Shown: in pieces, positions 52,007 to 61,008 of the stretch
Position numbering within the stretch: position 1 is the first letter of the stretch
How the letters are laid out: every line of letters starts with the position of its first letter
Assembly (NCBI RefSeq): GCF_024267655.1
Contig: NZ_CP100595.1
Location: 62,001-126,000, forward strand
DNA: 64,000 bases
DNA from: Arcobacter roscoffensis
Lineage (GTDB): Bacteria > Campylobacterota > Campylobacteria > Campylobacterales > Arcobacteraceae
Direction: 5' to 3'
Notes under the pieces: model-generated
What the model was told of the DNA's origin: nothing
The model's database searches: none
The model's input: only the letters and a program-made list of their open reading frames with translations
Position numbers and translations under genes: made by a program

Positions 52007-52685
52007 ATTAGAAAGAGATGTAGAAAATAGATTTTTTGATATTATTTCTAATCAAAAAGAAAATCCAAGTTCTAATGCTTTTGGGATTTATCAAAAGTTG
52101 GTATTTTATAGATATGAAGAGATTATCAATAATACCTTTCCACTTTTTTTAGAATATATCTCACCAAAAGAGTTAGAAGAAACTCTATACTTATTTATAA
52201 AAAATCCACCTTCAACTCCTTTTGTTTGGCAAATAGCAAATGATTATAGAAAAATGGTGAAAAAGAATAAGCTATTTCATGATAGAAAATATCTATATGA
52301 ACTTTTATATTTTGACTGGATAGAGTTAGAACTTCTAATGAAAGAGTATAAAGTAAAAAAGCCAAAAGAGTTTTCATGGGATAGTTCACACTCTTTAAGT
52401 AAAAGCTCTAGAATCAAGAGATTTAAATATGATATTATAAATGCTAATTATGAAGAAAAAAGAGAAAACTTCACAGTAATATACTACGACTTTTCAAGTG
52501 ATGAGGTATTATTTAGAGAGGTAAATGAGTTTCTATATGCTCTTTTAAAAAATCTAAATAAAAAAGAATCAATCAAAAAAACACTTAAAAAACTTTGTAA
52601 ACAAAATGATATAGATTTAAATGAAGCTATAGAGGTTTTACAAGAGCCTTTAAAAGAGCTGCTTTATAATAAAGTTATACTTTAA
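51999..52685 (+). CDS. hvfC: DUF2063-type RiPP partner protein (HvfC/BufC-like)
   Basis: Protein of 228 residues. The N-terminal 95 residues match the DUF2063 domain, which recruits the precursor to the MNIO enzyme (FGIYQKLVFYRYEEIINNTFPLF). The C-terminal part forms a second helical/winged region ending LQEPLKELLYNKVIL. Coupled to the oxidase gene by an eight-base overlap. Together with the two upstream genes it makes the minimal A-B-C cassette. The fourth gene of Haemophilus-type clusters, a DoxX membrane protein, is missing; the next gene is flgE. Confidence 0.86.
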   Translation: MAKLERDVENRFFDIISNQKENPSSNAFGIYQKLVFYRYEEIINNTFPLFLEYISPKELEETLYLFIKNPPSTPFVWQIANDYRKMVKKNKLFHDRKYLYELLYFDWIELELLMKEYKVKKPKEFSWDSSHSLSKSSRIKRFKYDIINANYEEKRENFTVIYYDFSSDEVLFREVNEFLYALLKNLNKKESIKKTLKKLCKQNDIDLNEAIEVLQEPLKELLYNKVIL

Positions 52686-52745
52686 TTGCCACATCATTGA
52701 CACATAGATTTGTTAAACTTCAAAAAATATTTGGAGTTATAAATC

Positions 52746-55700
52746 ATGATTGGCGCACTATGGACGGGGATATCTGGACTATCTTCACAACAACAAGCAT
52801 TAGACAATGAATCAAATAATATTGCCAATGTAAATACAATCGGATTTAAGTCATCAAGAATATCATTTGCAGACCAAATGTACCAAGATAGAATTGGTAA
52901 AGGTTCAAAGATATTAGATGCAGAGAAACTATACACACAAGGTAACCTAAAATTAACAGGTGTTGATTACGATATGGCCTTAAGTGGTGAGGGTTTCTTT
53001 ACAGTTGCAAATACAAGAGCAACAGGAACAACTGAGAACTTCTATACAAGAGCTGGAAACTTTAGAATGGGTGATAATGGAACCCTTCAAGATTCAGCTG
53101 GAAATGAAGTACAAGGTTGGATGATGACTTCAATTGATCCACAAAAAGATGTAACAAGTACAAATCCAAATGTAAATGTATTTACAAATGATTATACTAA
53201 ACTTTTATCATCGAAAATCATAAAACATAGTACATATGTAGAAACAATTACAGCAAAAGCCACTGATTATACTCAAACAGCAAAGGGTGACTCAGAAACA
53301 GTATTTGACGGAGCAGGATATAAAAGTAAATCTGCAAAAGTATCAGATATTGAAGCTGCAATAAAAGATTATGCTACGTGGCTACAAAGATTATCAGAAG
53401 AGCCAGATGGAGCATCAGCAACATCAACAGCACAAGTATCACATATTAACTTTAAAACATCAGATGCAGACTCACTAGTAAGTAAAGAGGGTGAAGAAAT
53501 ATATGTATTTATAGATGGTGTAAAAAAATCACAAACATATATATCAACAACAGCAACTGAACAATGGATTAAAGACTTTTATGTAGATGCAGCTGCAAAT
53601 ACACCATTTGGAGATACATACCTAGCAGATTATAGTTTACCTGCAACAGGAACATTATCATCACCTCCAACAGATGCAGAAATTGATGCTCTAACAAGTG
53701 CACAAAAAGATACTTTAAATATGATAGCAAGTAGAATTGAGACATATAAAGGTTTAGCAAATAAGATTTCTGATGAAGTACCAGGCTTAGTAGCACATAT
53801 ATCAGATGAGGGTGGAGGAACAAATAATGATGTATTAGAATTAGATGATACATTAAGTCCAAATTCTCATGATTTATACCAAATGTCAAAAGGTATAATA
53901 CAGATTAAATCACTTATACCAGGACAAGAGTTTACAATATCAGAAGTGGGTGAAAGTTCAGGTAATACAACAGTACAAGGTAACTATTTAACAACAATTG
54001 CAGCTAAAAAAGGTGAGGGTATTGGAGCATTAGAATCATCAAAAGATGCTTTATCTAAACTTATTACTGGTAAGCAAAGAGATGTTTATACTACTAGTGA
54101 TTTACAACTTGGTAAATCAACTGTTTTTAATTATAATATAACTATATACGATAAAGAGTTAGAACAAAGTATTCCAGTTCCAAATGATGGAGCAACACCA
54201 CCAAATCCTGTACCTATGTTTATTGATGCAACTGCCAGTAGTCCTTCTGGATCAATAGACAAATTTGTAGAAAATTTTAATAAAGGTTTAGATGCAGATG
54301 GAAACCCTCTTTCTCCTGCTATAAGTGATTATGTTGTTGCAAAAAATATTAATGGAAGCTTAGTAATTGAAACGTTAGATGAGAATTATGATGTTGAGTT
54401 TACTAGTTCTCTTAAGCATGTACCTTCTATAAAGATTGACTTGAATGAAGTGGTAGACAATTCAATATATAATTTTGATTTAGTTGTTGATGGTACTAAT
54501 ATCTCAATAGGGCATGATTTTACAGGAAATAACATATTAACAAGTAGTGATGTTTTTAATGAAATACAAACCAACTTCTTAACTTCTTTCCCTAATATTC
54601 CTGGTCAAGATATTAAAATAAGTAGCTTATCTGATGATACTTTTGTTATTTATTCTACAAATGAGGATACAACTTTTGCAAGTTCAAGTTCAGAAATAGT
54701 ATCTGAACAAAAGATTACAGGTGTATTAACACCTTCTACTACACCTTCAACTCAGATGCAAATTGGTAATATTGAAATAGCCTCATCCGGACCATTTGTC
54801 GGAGGGGAGGTTTTTGACTTTGAAATATTGGGCCAGACATTTTCTTATACGGCAGTTGCAGGCGATACTCAAACTACAGTTAGAGATGAATTATATAATC
54901 AAGTTTTATTAAATAATAGTGTAACTGATTATAGTTCTATTTCAACAGTGGGTTCAAATGGGATTAGATTTAATCAAACAAGTTTAAATTTATCACCTTC
55001 ATTACCAGACTATACTTTAAATATAAATGGTGGAAGTAATACTAATAATTCTGGCGATACTCAAGCTTTTATTCTTCGTTCCGCACATGTTGATAGTTAT
55101 ACTTTAGATCTAGCTAATAAATCAGATTCAACTTTAACATTAAATGTTGAAGGAGTATTATTTACAGTTAGGACTACTCAAGATGCTACAAATGCAATAT
55201 CACAAACTTTAATAAACACACAATTAAGTGATCAACTTGCAAGTAGTACTTTATCCTCAAGAGTAGATAGTATAGTTCTAAGTGGTACAACACTTACAAT
55301 TACAGAAAAACTTGATGAAAATGGATATAGACCTTTTTCTTCTAATACTATTTCTGTTCAAGATTTAGATAATCCAAATGATGGTTATGAAACAATGACA
55401 TACTCTGTTTCAGAAACATTACCTCTTGATAAAAATAATAACTTCAGTGGTAGACAAGGAGCAGGTGCAGAGTTTATTGAGCTTATAAATAAAGTAGATC
55501 AAACTGCTACAAAAGGGTCATTACAATTAAGACTTGATACTTTAGGTATTTCTGATTCTGCCTTTGGTGAGTTCTCAGTTGATAGTACGGGTCTTATTAT
55601 GATGAAACAAGATGGAGCTGATTTTGCAATTGGTCAAGTAGCAATTGCTTTATTTAATAATAATAGAGGTTTAAATCCATCAGGAGATAACTTACTTGCT

Positions 55701-55907
55701 AAAACAAATGATTCTGGTGAGCCAATTTATAACTTAAATAATGATAAAACTGCAAAAGTTGAAGGAAGTACTTTGGAGTTAAGTACAGCTGATTTAAGTG
55801 AGAGTTTAGTAAATCTTATGGTATTTCAAAGAGCTTTTGAAGCAAATGCTAAGTCAATTACAACATCAGATCAGTTATTGAACACTTTAATAAATTTAAA
55901 AAGATAG
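52746..55907 (+). CDS. flgE: Flagellar hook protein FlgE
   Basis: Hook protein of 1053 residues, larger than the usual 400-850. The N-terminal D0 segment is MIGALWTGISGLSSQQQALDNESNNIANVNTIGFK (quoted in part) and the matching C-terminal one is NLMVFQRAFEANAKSITTSDQLLNTLINL. Between them lies a long Thr/Ser/Asp-rich region with several variable surface domains. It assembles the extracellular hook linking basal body and filament. TTGGAG lies nine bases before the ATG. It is 60 bases downstream of the DUF2063 gene, with no terminator seen between, and its stop is two bases from the convergent flagellin stop. Confidence 0.93.
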   Translation: MIGALWTGISGLSSQQQALDNESNNIANVNTIGFKSSRISFADQMYQDRIGKGSKILDAEKLYTQGNLKLTGVDYDMALSGEGFFTVANTRATGTTENFYTRAGNFRMGDNGTLQDSAGNEVQGWMMTSIDPQKDVTSTNPNVNVFTNDYTKLLSSKIIKHSTYVETITAKATDYTQTAKGDSETVFDGAGYKSKSAKVSDIEAAIKDYATWLQRLSEEPDGASATSTAQVSHINFKTSDADSLVSKEGEEIYVFIDGVKKSQTYISTTATEQWIKDFYVDAAANTPFGDTYLADYSLPATGTLSSPPTDAEIDALTSAQKDTLNMIASRIETYKGLANKISDEVPGLVAHISDEGGGTNNDVLELDDTLSPNSHDLYQMSKGIIQIKSLIPGQEFTISEVGESSGNTTVQGNYLTTIAAKKGEGIGALESSKDALSKLITGKQRDVYTTSDLQLGKSTVFNYNITIYDKELEQSIPVPNDGATPPNPVPMFIDATASSPSGSIDKFVENFNKGLDADGNPLSPAISDYVVAKNINGSLVIETLDENYDVEFTSSLKHVPSIKIDLNEVVDNSIYNFDLVVDGTNISIGHDFTGNNILTSSDVFNEIQTNFLTSFPNIPGQDIKISSLSDDTFVIYSTNEDTTFASSSSEIVSEQKITGVLTPSTTPSTQMQIGNIEIASSGPFVGGEVFDFEILGQTFSYTAVAGDTQTTVRDELYNQVLLNNSVTDYSSISTVGSNGIRFNQTSLNLSPSLPDYTLNINGGSNTNNSGDTQAFILRSAHVDSYTLDLANKSDSTLTLNVEGVLFTVRTTQDATNAISQTLINTQLSDQLASSTLSSRVDSIVLSGTTLTITEKLDENGYRPFSSNTISVQDLDNPNDGYETMTYSVSETLPLDKNNNFSGRQGAGAEFIELINKVDQTATKGSLQLRLDTLGISDSAFGEFSVDSTGLIMMKQDGADFAIGQVAIALFNNNRGLNPSGDNLLAKTNDSGEPIYNLNNDKTAKVEGSTLELSTADLSESLVNLMVFQRAFEANAKSITTSDQLLNTLINLKR

Positions 55908-55909
55908 GA

Positions 55910-57226
55910 TTAATTTTTAAGAAGTTCAAGAACTCTTTGTTGGGTTTCGTTACCTTTTGCTTGGGCAAAAGAGCCCCCTTGACTCATTACATTAAGTTTA
56001 GAGAAGTTTGCACTCTCTTGTGCGTAGTCAACATCTCTAATAATGCTTTCGGCATTTTTTGTATTAACATAATCTGTCATAAGATTTCTTGTAGTAGATT
56101 CAAGTTGGTTTGTAGATGAACCAACATCACTTCTTATGGAGTTTAATTGGCTTAATGAATGGTCAATTATATCTAGTAAATCAATTGCTTGCTGTTTTAA
56201 GTTATCATCATTTCTAAATTCTTCAGAAATGGGCTTAGAAATAGGATTTGTATTATCATAAGTAAAGTTAAATGGACCAATTTTTTGTTCATTAACTGGA
56301 ATAGAGACTTTTCTTTCAATAATATTATCACCTCTTTTTAAAGTTACAGTAATATCTATAGGCTCGTTATTAGGCCAATTATTTGAATAGTTATTTATCC
56401 AATATTTATACTCTCCATTTGGAGCTACTGTATCCCAATAAAAATTTTCTTGATTAGGATTATTCATTGAAGTTGAATTGTTTCCAGTGTCATCAATATC
56501 CCATATACCTAAAGATGGTGATCCATTAGAAGTATCATGGGTTGAAGAATTAAAGCCAATAGCATTACCATTAGGGTCAGCTACAATAGGGTCTATATCT
56601 AAATCTTCATTCCAAGAAAAATTAACTCTTATCACTCCTGATGAGCCTGCTAAGTTTCCTTCTTCTTCTAAAGGATTAATGACTTCATTAAAGCCAGTAA
56701 TAAAGCCTACTACTTTCTGAGGAATATTTAAACCTAAATCATGGGAGTATGATGAGTCGATTTGTGCAGTAACAATATCTGACTCTTTATTTCCAACATG
56801 AAAATGAAAAGGGGTCAATTCTCCTGTTAATAAAGGCATATTATTATAATTCGTTTGTCTTACAATTGAGTCATAATTATCAATTAGTTTTAAAATCTCT
56901 GTTTTTATAATTTTTCTACCTTCTTCTGAGGTAGTATCTGTAGCCATTTGAATAGATTTTGTTTTTATAATATCTAATATATTACTTAATTCATCCATTG
57001 CTTTATCAGCAATATTTAGCATAGCAATACCACTATTTGCATTTGCAATACTTTGTTTTATTCCACTTGCATGAGTTCTAAGTTTATCTGCTATAGCAAT
57101 ACCTGATGCATCATCACTAGCTTTATTTATTCTAAGTCCTGAAGATAGGTTATTTAATGATTTAGTTGTCTTTTTAGTGTTGTTTGTATAATTTTCATTT
57201 ATTGCAGAAATTATATTAAGATTCAT
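55910..57226 (-). CDS. Flagellin with inserted YfaP-like beta domain
   Basis: Flagellin of 438 residues. The D0/D1 N-terminus is MNLNIISAINENYTNN onward with LNNLSSGLRINKASDDASG, and the C-terminus has VDYAQESANFSKLNVMSQGGSFAQA. Residues about 190-330 hold an extra beta-rich domain: VIRVNFSWNEDLDIDPIVAD, PNGNAIGF, LGIWDIDDTGN, APNGEYKYWINNYSNNW. This resembles the YfaP/DUF2135 beta sandwich. Its start lies inside the last codons of the response regulator gene, 11 bases of overlap, so it is translated from the two-component operon. It may be a minor or specialised filament protein. Confidence 0.92.
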   Translation of the reverse strand: MNLNIISAINENYTNNTKKTTKSLNNLSSGLRINKASDDASGIAIADKLRTHASGIKQSIANANSGIAMLNIADKAMDELSNILDIIKTKSIQMATDTTSEEGRKIIKTEILKLIDNYDSIVRQTNYNNMPLLTGELTPFHFHVGNKESDIVTAQIDSSYSHDLGLNIPQKVVGFITGFNEVINPLEEEGNLAGSSGVIRVNFSWNEDLDIDPIVADPNGNAIGFNSSTHDTSNGSPSLGIWDIDDTGNNSTSMNNPNQENFYWDTVAPNGEYKYWINNYSNNWPNNEPIDITVTLKRGDNIIERKVSIPVNEQKIGPFNFTYDNTNPISKPISEEFRNDDNLKQQAIDLLDIIDHSLSQLNSIRSDVGSSTNQLESTTRNLMTDYVNTKNAESIIRDVDYAQESANFSKLNVMSQGGSFAQAKGNETQQRVLELLKN

Positions 57227-57878
57227 TTCCTGAATGCCTTAACTGATATCCCTCTTCTAAAACATTTTCTATTAAGTCATAAGGTATTTTTTTTCTTAGT
57301 CTTTTTACCATACTTCTTATCGCATCTGAGCTTTTTGATTCACCTTGATAAACAAAGTTTTCTATTTGCTCGTGATTTATGATATCTGCTTTATTTGAAA
57401 CTAGTAAGTATAAGAAATTTTTTTCATTTTTTGTTAGGCTACATTTTTGATTTTCTATTACTAGCTCTTTTTTATTTCTGCAAAAGTGTATTGATGAGTT
57501 GATTTTAAAAATACTTTTGTTTAGGTTTGTTTTTTCTAATCTTTGAATTTTAAATAAAAGTTCATCTATTTCAAAAGGCTTTTTTATATAGTCATCACAG
57601 CCTAAATCATAGGCTTCTTTTATCTTAAGAATATCTATTATTGCACTAATCATGATAACATTTGAGTTTGTATTGATTGACTTTATATGAGATAGAATAT
57701 CTAAACCTTCAATTGAAGGTGTATTTATATCTAAAATAAATAAATCATAATCATTTGATATATTTGAATAAGCTTCAAGTCCATCATAAAAACTTTCAAC
57801 TATATAATTCTGGCTTTCAAGAGTCTCTTTTATAGCTTCATTCAAACTATAATCATCTTCTAATAATAATATCTTCAT
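57216..57878 (-). CDS. OmpR-family response regulator upstream of flagellin
   Basis: Response regulator of 220 residues with phospho-Asp50 in LFILDINTPSIEG, the YIKKPF lysine and a winged helix with AIRSMVKRLRKK. It lies 15 bases after the kinase gene and overlaps the flagellin start by 11 bases, making a kinase-regulator-flagellin operon. It is related to the other three OmpR regulators here. Control of the flagellin or of the operon itself is plausible but inferred. Confidence 0.92.
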   Translation of the reverse strand: MKILLLEDDYSLNEAIKETLESQNYIVESFYDGLEAYSNISNDYDLFILDINTPSIEGLDILSHIKSINTNSNVIMISAIIDILKIKEAYDLGCDDYIKKPFEIDELLFKIQRLEKTNLNKSIFKINSSIHFCRNKKELVIENQKCSLTKNEKNFLYLLVSNKADIINHEQIENFVYQGESKSSDAIRSMVKRLRKKIPYDLIENVLEEGYQLRHSGNES

Positions 57879-57893
57879 TTTTTAATTATATAC

Positions 57894-59528
57894 TTATGAA
57901 ATGTCATCGCTGTGGCAATTAAATGTATACTCAAATATATTTTCACCATTTTTAGATGAGACATCTATAGATATACTATTTTTTAAAGCCACATCTTTTA
58001 CTATACTTAGTCCTAAGCCATGTCCTCCTGTTGAATTGTCATATCTTTTGTATTTTTCAAAAATTGCTTTTGTGTTTTCTATTTTTTTACCTTGCGAGGT
58101 AAAGATTAAACTATTTTCTTTTAACTCTACTTTTATAGTGGATTTTATTTTAGAGTATTTTATAGCATTTGATAGGTTATTATCTATAAGTCTGGATATT
58201 TCAGTTTTTGAAATGTTTAAAAATAAATCATTATTTACTTCAAGCGATATTTCTCTTCCTTGTTCAATAGCAATAGATTTAAAGTAATCAACTCTGTTTT
58301 TTAGAAGCTCTTTTATATTTATTATTTCTTTGTCATAATCAATATAATTTTGTGAAATGAAAAATGACATATCTTCATATGAGTTTTTTAGGGTTTTTAT
58401 TGCACTATTTATTTTTTTTGTGTACTTATCTTCTCCTAAAGTTTTTTCTCTTAATTGATTATTTAACGAAATTATAGTTAATGGTGTTTTTATTTCATGT
58501 ACTGAGTATTTTATAAATGTATCTTTTTGAGTTAATGATAACTCTTTATCTCTCATCTTTAATAAAAAATAAATAGAAATTAAAAAAATAGTTACTAGAA
58601 AAATAGTTAAAATATTTATAGTTTTTATCTCTTTGATTAGACTTTCTTGATCAAACTTAACACTATAAACTATTTTTGCATCTTTAAAAATAGGATTTTC
58701 ATGTCTAAAGTAGTAGTTTTTATATATTTTATTTTCTATAGTTACTTTTTCTATATGTAAATCAAGATTTTTCAACTTTGAGGATAACTCTTTTGCTTTT
58801 GAAATAGTATCTTTGATAGCTTTTTTATTTATTTTTTTTGATTCAAACTCTTTAAACATAAAAGCACTAACATATCCATCTTCAAATACAATGTAAGCAT
58901 TACTATCAGCTATAATTTCATTTTGATTTATGATATCTTTAATATCTTTTTGAAGCTTATTTGTGTCGTCATACCTATAACTTACTTGCATTAGTCTTGA
59001 ACTATTTTTTAAATAAGCATCTGTAAAACTAAAAAATTTTTTTGAATAAGTTTCAAATACAGGTGCTGAAATTCCTATAATATTATCTTTTTTATGTTTA
59101 TCAAACTCTTTCTTTGCAAAACTTAAGTCAAAACCTATATCAGGTTTAAATGTAGTATTGACTATTTTTAAACTTTCATCAGTAATGTAAATATTATAAG
59201 GTTTGTTCTTTATACCTTTATTTATTTCTTCATAAATATTTTCAAGGTTTACATCAGGATTATTTTGATTTATGTATGTTTGAACTTTTTTATGTACTTG
59301 CAGTAGAGGTTCTTTATTTTTTGAGTACTCATATAGTAAATAAGATAGCAGTTTACTTGATTGGGTTTGTATCTTATAAAAAAGTATTTGCTCATCTTTA
59401 TGGTGTTTTGCTTTTATATTACTAATTAAATTTGTATATCCTATATAAATTATAATACTGATTAAAAATAGAATTATAAACATAAGAGTTGATATGTTTT
59501 TTTTGCTTTTAGATATTAAAATACTCAA
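57894..59528 (-). CDS. Membrane sensor histidine kinase upstream of flagellin
   Basis: Histidine kinase of 544 residues. TM1 is near residues 14-32 (STLMFIILFLISIIIYIGY); a periplasmic sensor of about 270 residues follows; TM2 is ILTIFLVTIFLISIYFLL. The H-box is SVHEIKTPLTII and the G-box GGHGLGLSIV. The start is unclear: TTG at 59528 is only one base after AAGG, whereas ATT at 59522 has the same site seven bases upstream. Its promoter lies in 59529-59839. It is the first gene of the operon leading to the regulator and the flagellin. Confidence 0.9.
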   Translation of the reverse strand: MSILISKSKKNISTLMFIILFLISIIIYIGYTNLISNIKAKHHKDEQILFYKIQTQSSKLLSYLLYEYSKNKEPLLQVHKKVQTYINQNNPDVNLENIYEEINKGIKNKPYNIYITDESLKIVNTTFKPDIGFDLSFAKKEFDKHKKDNIIGISAPVFETYSKKFFSFTDAYLKNSSRLMQVSYRYDDTNKLQKDIKDIINQNEIIADSNAYIVFEDGYVSAFMFKEFESKKINKKAIKDTISKAKELSSKLKNLDLHIEKVTIENKIYKNYYFRHENPIFKDAKIVYSVKFDQESLIKEIKTINILTIFLVTIFLISIYFLLKMRDKELSLTQKDTFIKYSVHEIKTPLTIISLNNQLREKTLGEDKYTKKINSAIKTLKNSYEDMSFFISQNYIDYDKEIINIKELLKNRVDYFKSIAIEQGREISLEVNNDLFLNISKTEISRLIDNNLSNAIKYSKIKSTIKVELKENSLIFTSQGKKIENTKAIFEKYKRYDNSTGGHGLGLSIVKDVALKNSISIDVSSKNGENIFEYTFNCHSDDIS

Positions 59529-59839
59529 ACCTTCAATATATTATTTTATTTATAGTATATAATTATTATATTTTTACTAATAGAAACTTTGTAAAAGATG
59601 AAATAACAAAGAAAAATAATAATAGCTAATAAAGATACTAAAAAAGTATCATTTTATACATATATTATAACTAAAATTATGTATTAAAAACTCTATATAG
59701 TATTAATTATTGAAAAAATATTAAAATAAATTTATTTAATCTAAAGAAATGACAAATGACACATGGCTGACATTTTAATAATATATTATTTTAAGTAATA
59801 ACACAGGCTAAGAAAATTATTTAGCTCAAAAGGAATATT
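59529..59839. other. Intergenic region between divergent kinase and exported-protein genes
   Basis: 311 bases, very AT-rich, no gene found on either strand. It holds promoter-like boxes for the minus-strand kinase (TATAAT complements near 59550-59570), a small hairpin GATACT-AAAAA-AGTATC at 59634-59650, and a perfect 14-base palindrome AATAATATATTATT at 59777-59790 about 50 bases before the plus-strand gene. A short repeat AATGACAAATGACAC precedes that palindrome. In such AT-rich DNA these may be chance. Confidence 0.5.
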
Positions 59840-61003
59840 ATGAAAATAAACAAAAAGCTTACAGGTTTAGTAGCATCAGCATTATGTGCTAGTTCATTAA
59901 GTGCAGGTGTATCGCTTGCGACAGATGGTACAGGAGATTTTTTAATAGCTCCATTCTATGAAGCTAAAAATGATGTTTGTAGTGAAATAAAAGTATTTAA
60001 TACAAATGAAACTAACTCAATTTTAGCAAAAGTAGCTATTAGAGAACAAATTAGTTCGCAAGAAGTAGATTTACCAATCTTCTTATCTCCAGGTGATGCA
60101 TGGTCAGGAACGCTATGTGAAGTAGAAGGAAAGGTTCTATTAAGAAGTACAGATGATTCAAATCATCCTATAGTAAAAGATATTTTGGCTAATGGTAAAG
60201 ATTTAAATGCTCATAGTTTAAATGCAGGACATAAAAATGTAGATTTTAGAAATGGATATGTGGAAATTTATCCTATTGCACAATTTAATGAAAAAAGCAC
60301 AGCAAAAGTTAAAAAAGATATCTTAGTTAAAAGATGGGACGCTTTAATAAATGGTAGTTTAAATGTTAGAAATTTAAAAAGAGATGGTGTTGATAACGAT
60401 AGTTTAAGTGGAAGTATATCTTTTAGAACAAATAATAAAGAAACTAGTACTCAACAAATGAAAGCTTTTGAAAATGCTCACTCTAAACAAAGAGTAGGAG
60501 GTAGTATCGCTTATGCAGAAGATACTAGTCCTGAAGTATTATTAGGTCAGCAAGAGAAGTTTGATATTTTAAGATTACTTCAAAACAGTACAACATCAGT
60601 TATGTATGAAGACTTTGGTAAAAACCAGTTTATATACTTTAGTTTTCCATTTGGTTACACAGAAGGACAAGAGAGAAGTTTTGAATTTGTAGTAAGAGAT
60701 ATGAGTGAAAATAAAGATTTAGAAAAAACTGTTGTTTTTTCTCCAAGACCAAGACAAATGAATTATGTCCTAGAAAATGAGCTATATATAATGCCAGTTA
60801 GTGAACTTATTAGTAAAACTCAAGATTCTACTATGTATAAAAAAGGAATGATTCAAATAAAAAATATTAGAAATAGATCTAATCATCAATTAGGTATTGG
60901 TAGATATGCATCTTTCTTACCAACTTCAGTTATAATAGAGAAAAATGGACTAAAAGGTACAGAAAGTTATATTAGTTCTGTAGTTGAAACACCTGTTAAG
61001 TAA
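59840..61003 (+). CDS. Exported protein, unknown function
   Basis: Exported protein of 387 residues with a Sec signal peptide ending SSLSAG (residue 23). The mature N-terminus, LATDGTGDFLIAPFYEAKNDVCSEIKVFNTNE, continues as ILAKVAIREQISSQEVDLPIFLSPGDAW and looks like a beta-rich domain; I have a weak memory of similar exported proteins with 'LSPGD-W' in Gammaproteobacteria, of unknown role. Two Cys (DVCSEI, GTLCEV) could form a disulphide. AAAAGGA precedes the ATG by six bases. It is followed five bases later by a Sel1-type gene, so the pair is an operon. Confidence 0.75.
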   Translation: MKINKKLTGLVASALCASSLSAGVSLATDGTGDFLIAPFYEAKNDVCSEIKVFNTNETNSILAKVAIREQISSQEVDLPIFLSPGDAWSGTLCEVEGKVLLRSTDDSNHPIVKDILANGKDLNAHSLNAGHKNVDFRNGYVEIYPIAQFNEKSTAKVKKDILVKRWDALINGSLNVRNLKRDGVDNDSLSGSISFRTNNKETSTQQMKAFENAHSKQRVGGSIAYAEDTSPEVLLGQQEKFDILRLLQNSTTSVMYEDFGKNQFIYFSFPFGYTEGQERSFEFVVRDMSENKDLEKTVVFSPRPRQMNYVLENELYIMPVSELISKTQDSTMYKKGMIQIKNIRNRSNHQLGIGRYASFLPTSVIIEKNGLKGTESYISSVVETPVK

Positions 61004-61008
61004 AAAAT

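Noticed and set aside
52684-52745. GCCACATCATTGACA before flgE as a sigma-54-like promoter
   Set aside because: It only partly fits the TGGCAC-N5-TTGC consensus and lacks the key GG; I could not support it.
53569-53889. 106-residue minus-strand frame within flgE
   Set aside because: Composition (Leu/His/Tyr rich) is what the antisense of Ser/Thr/Asp-rich coding sequence gives; no ribosome site.
59634-59650. Small hairpin as the terminator of an unannotated small RNA
   Set aside because: A six-base AT-rich stem in a very AT-rich gap is within chance; no matching promoter could be assigned with confidence.
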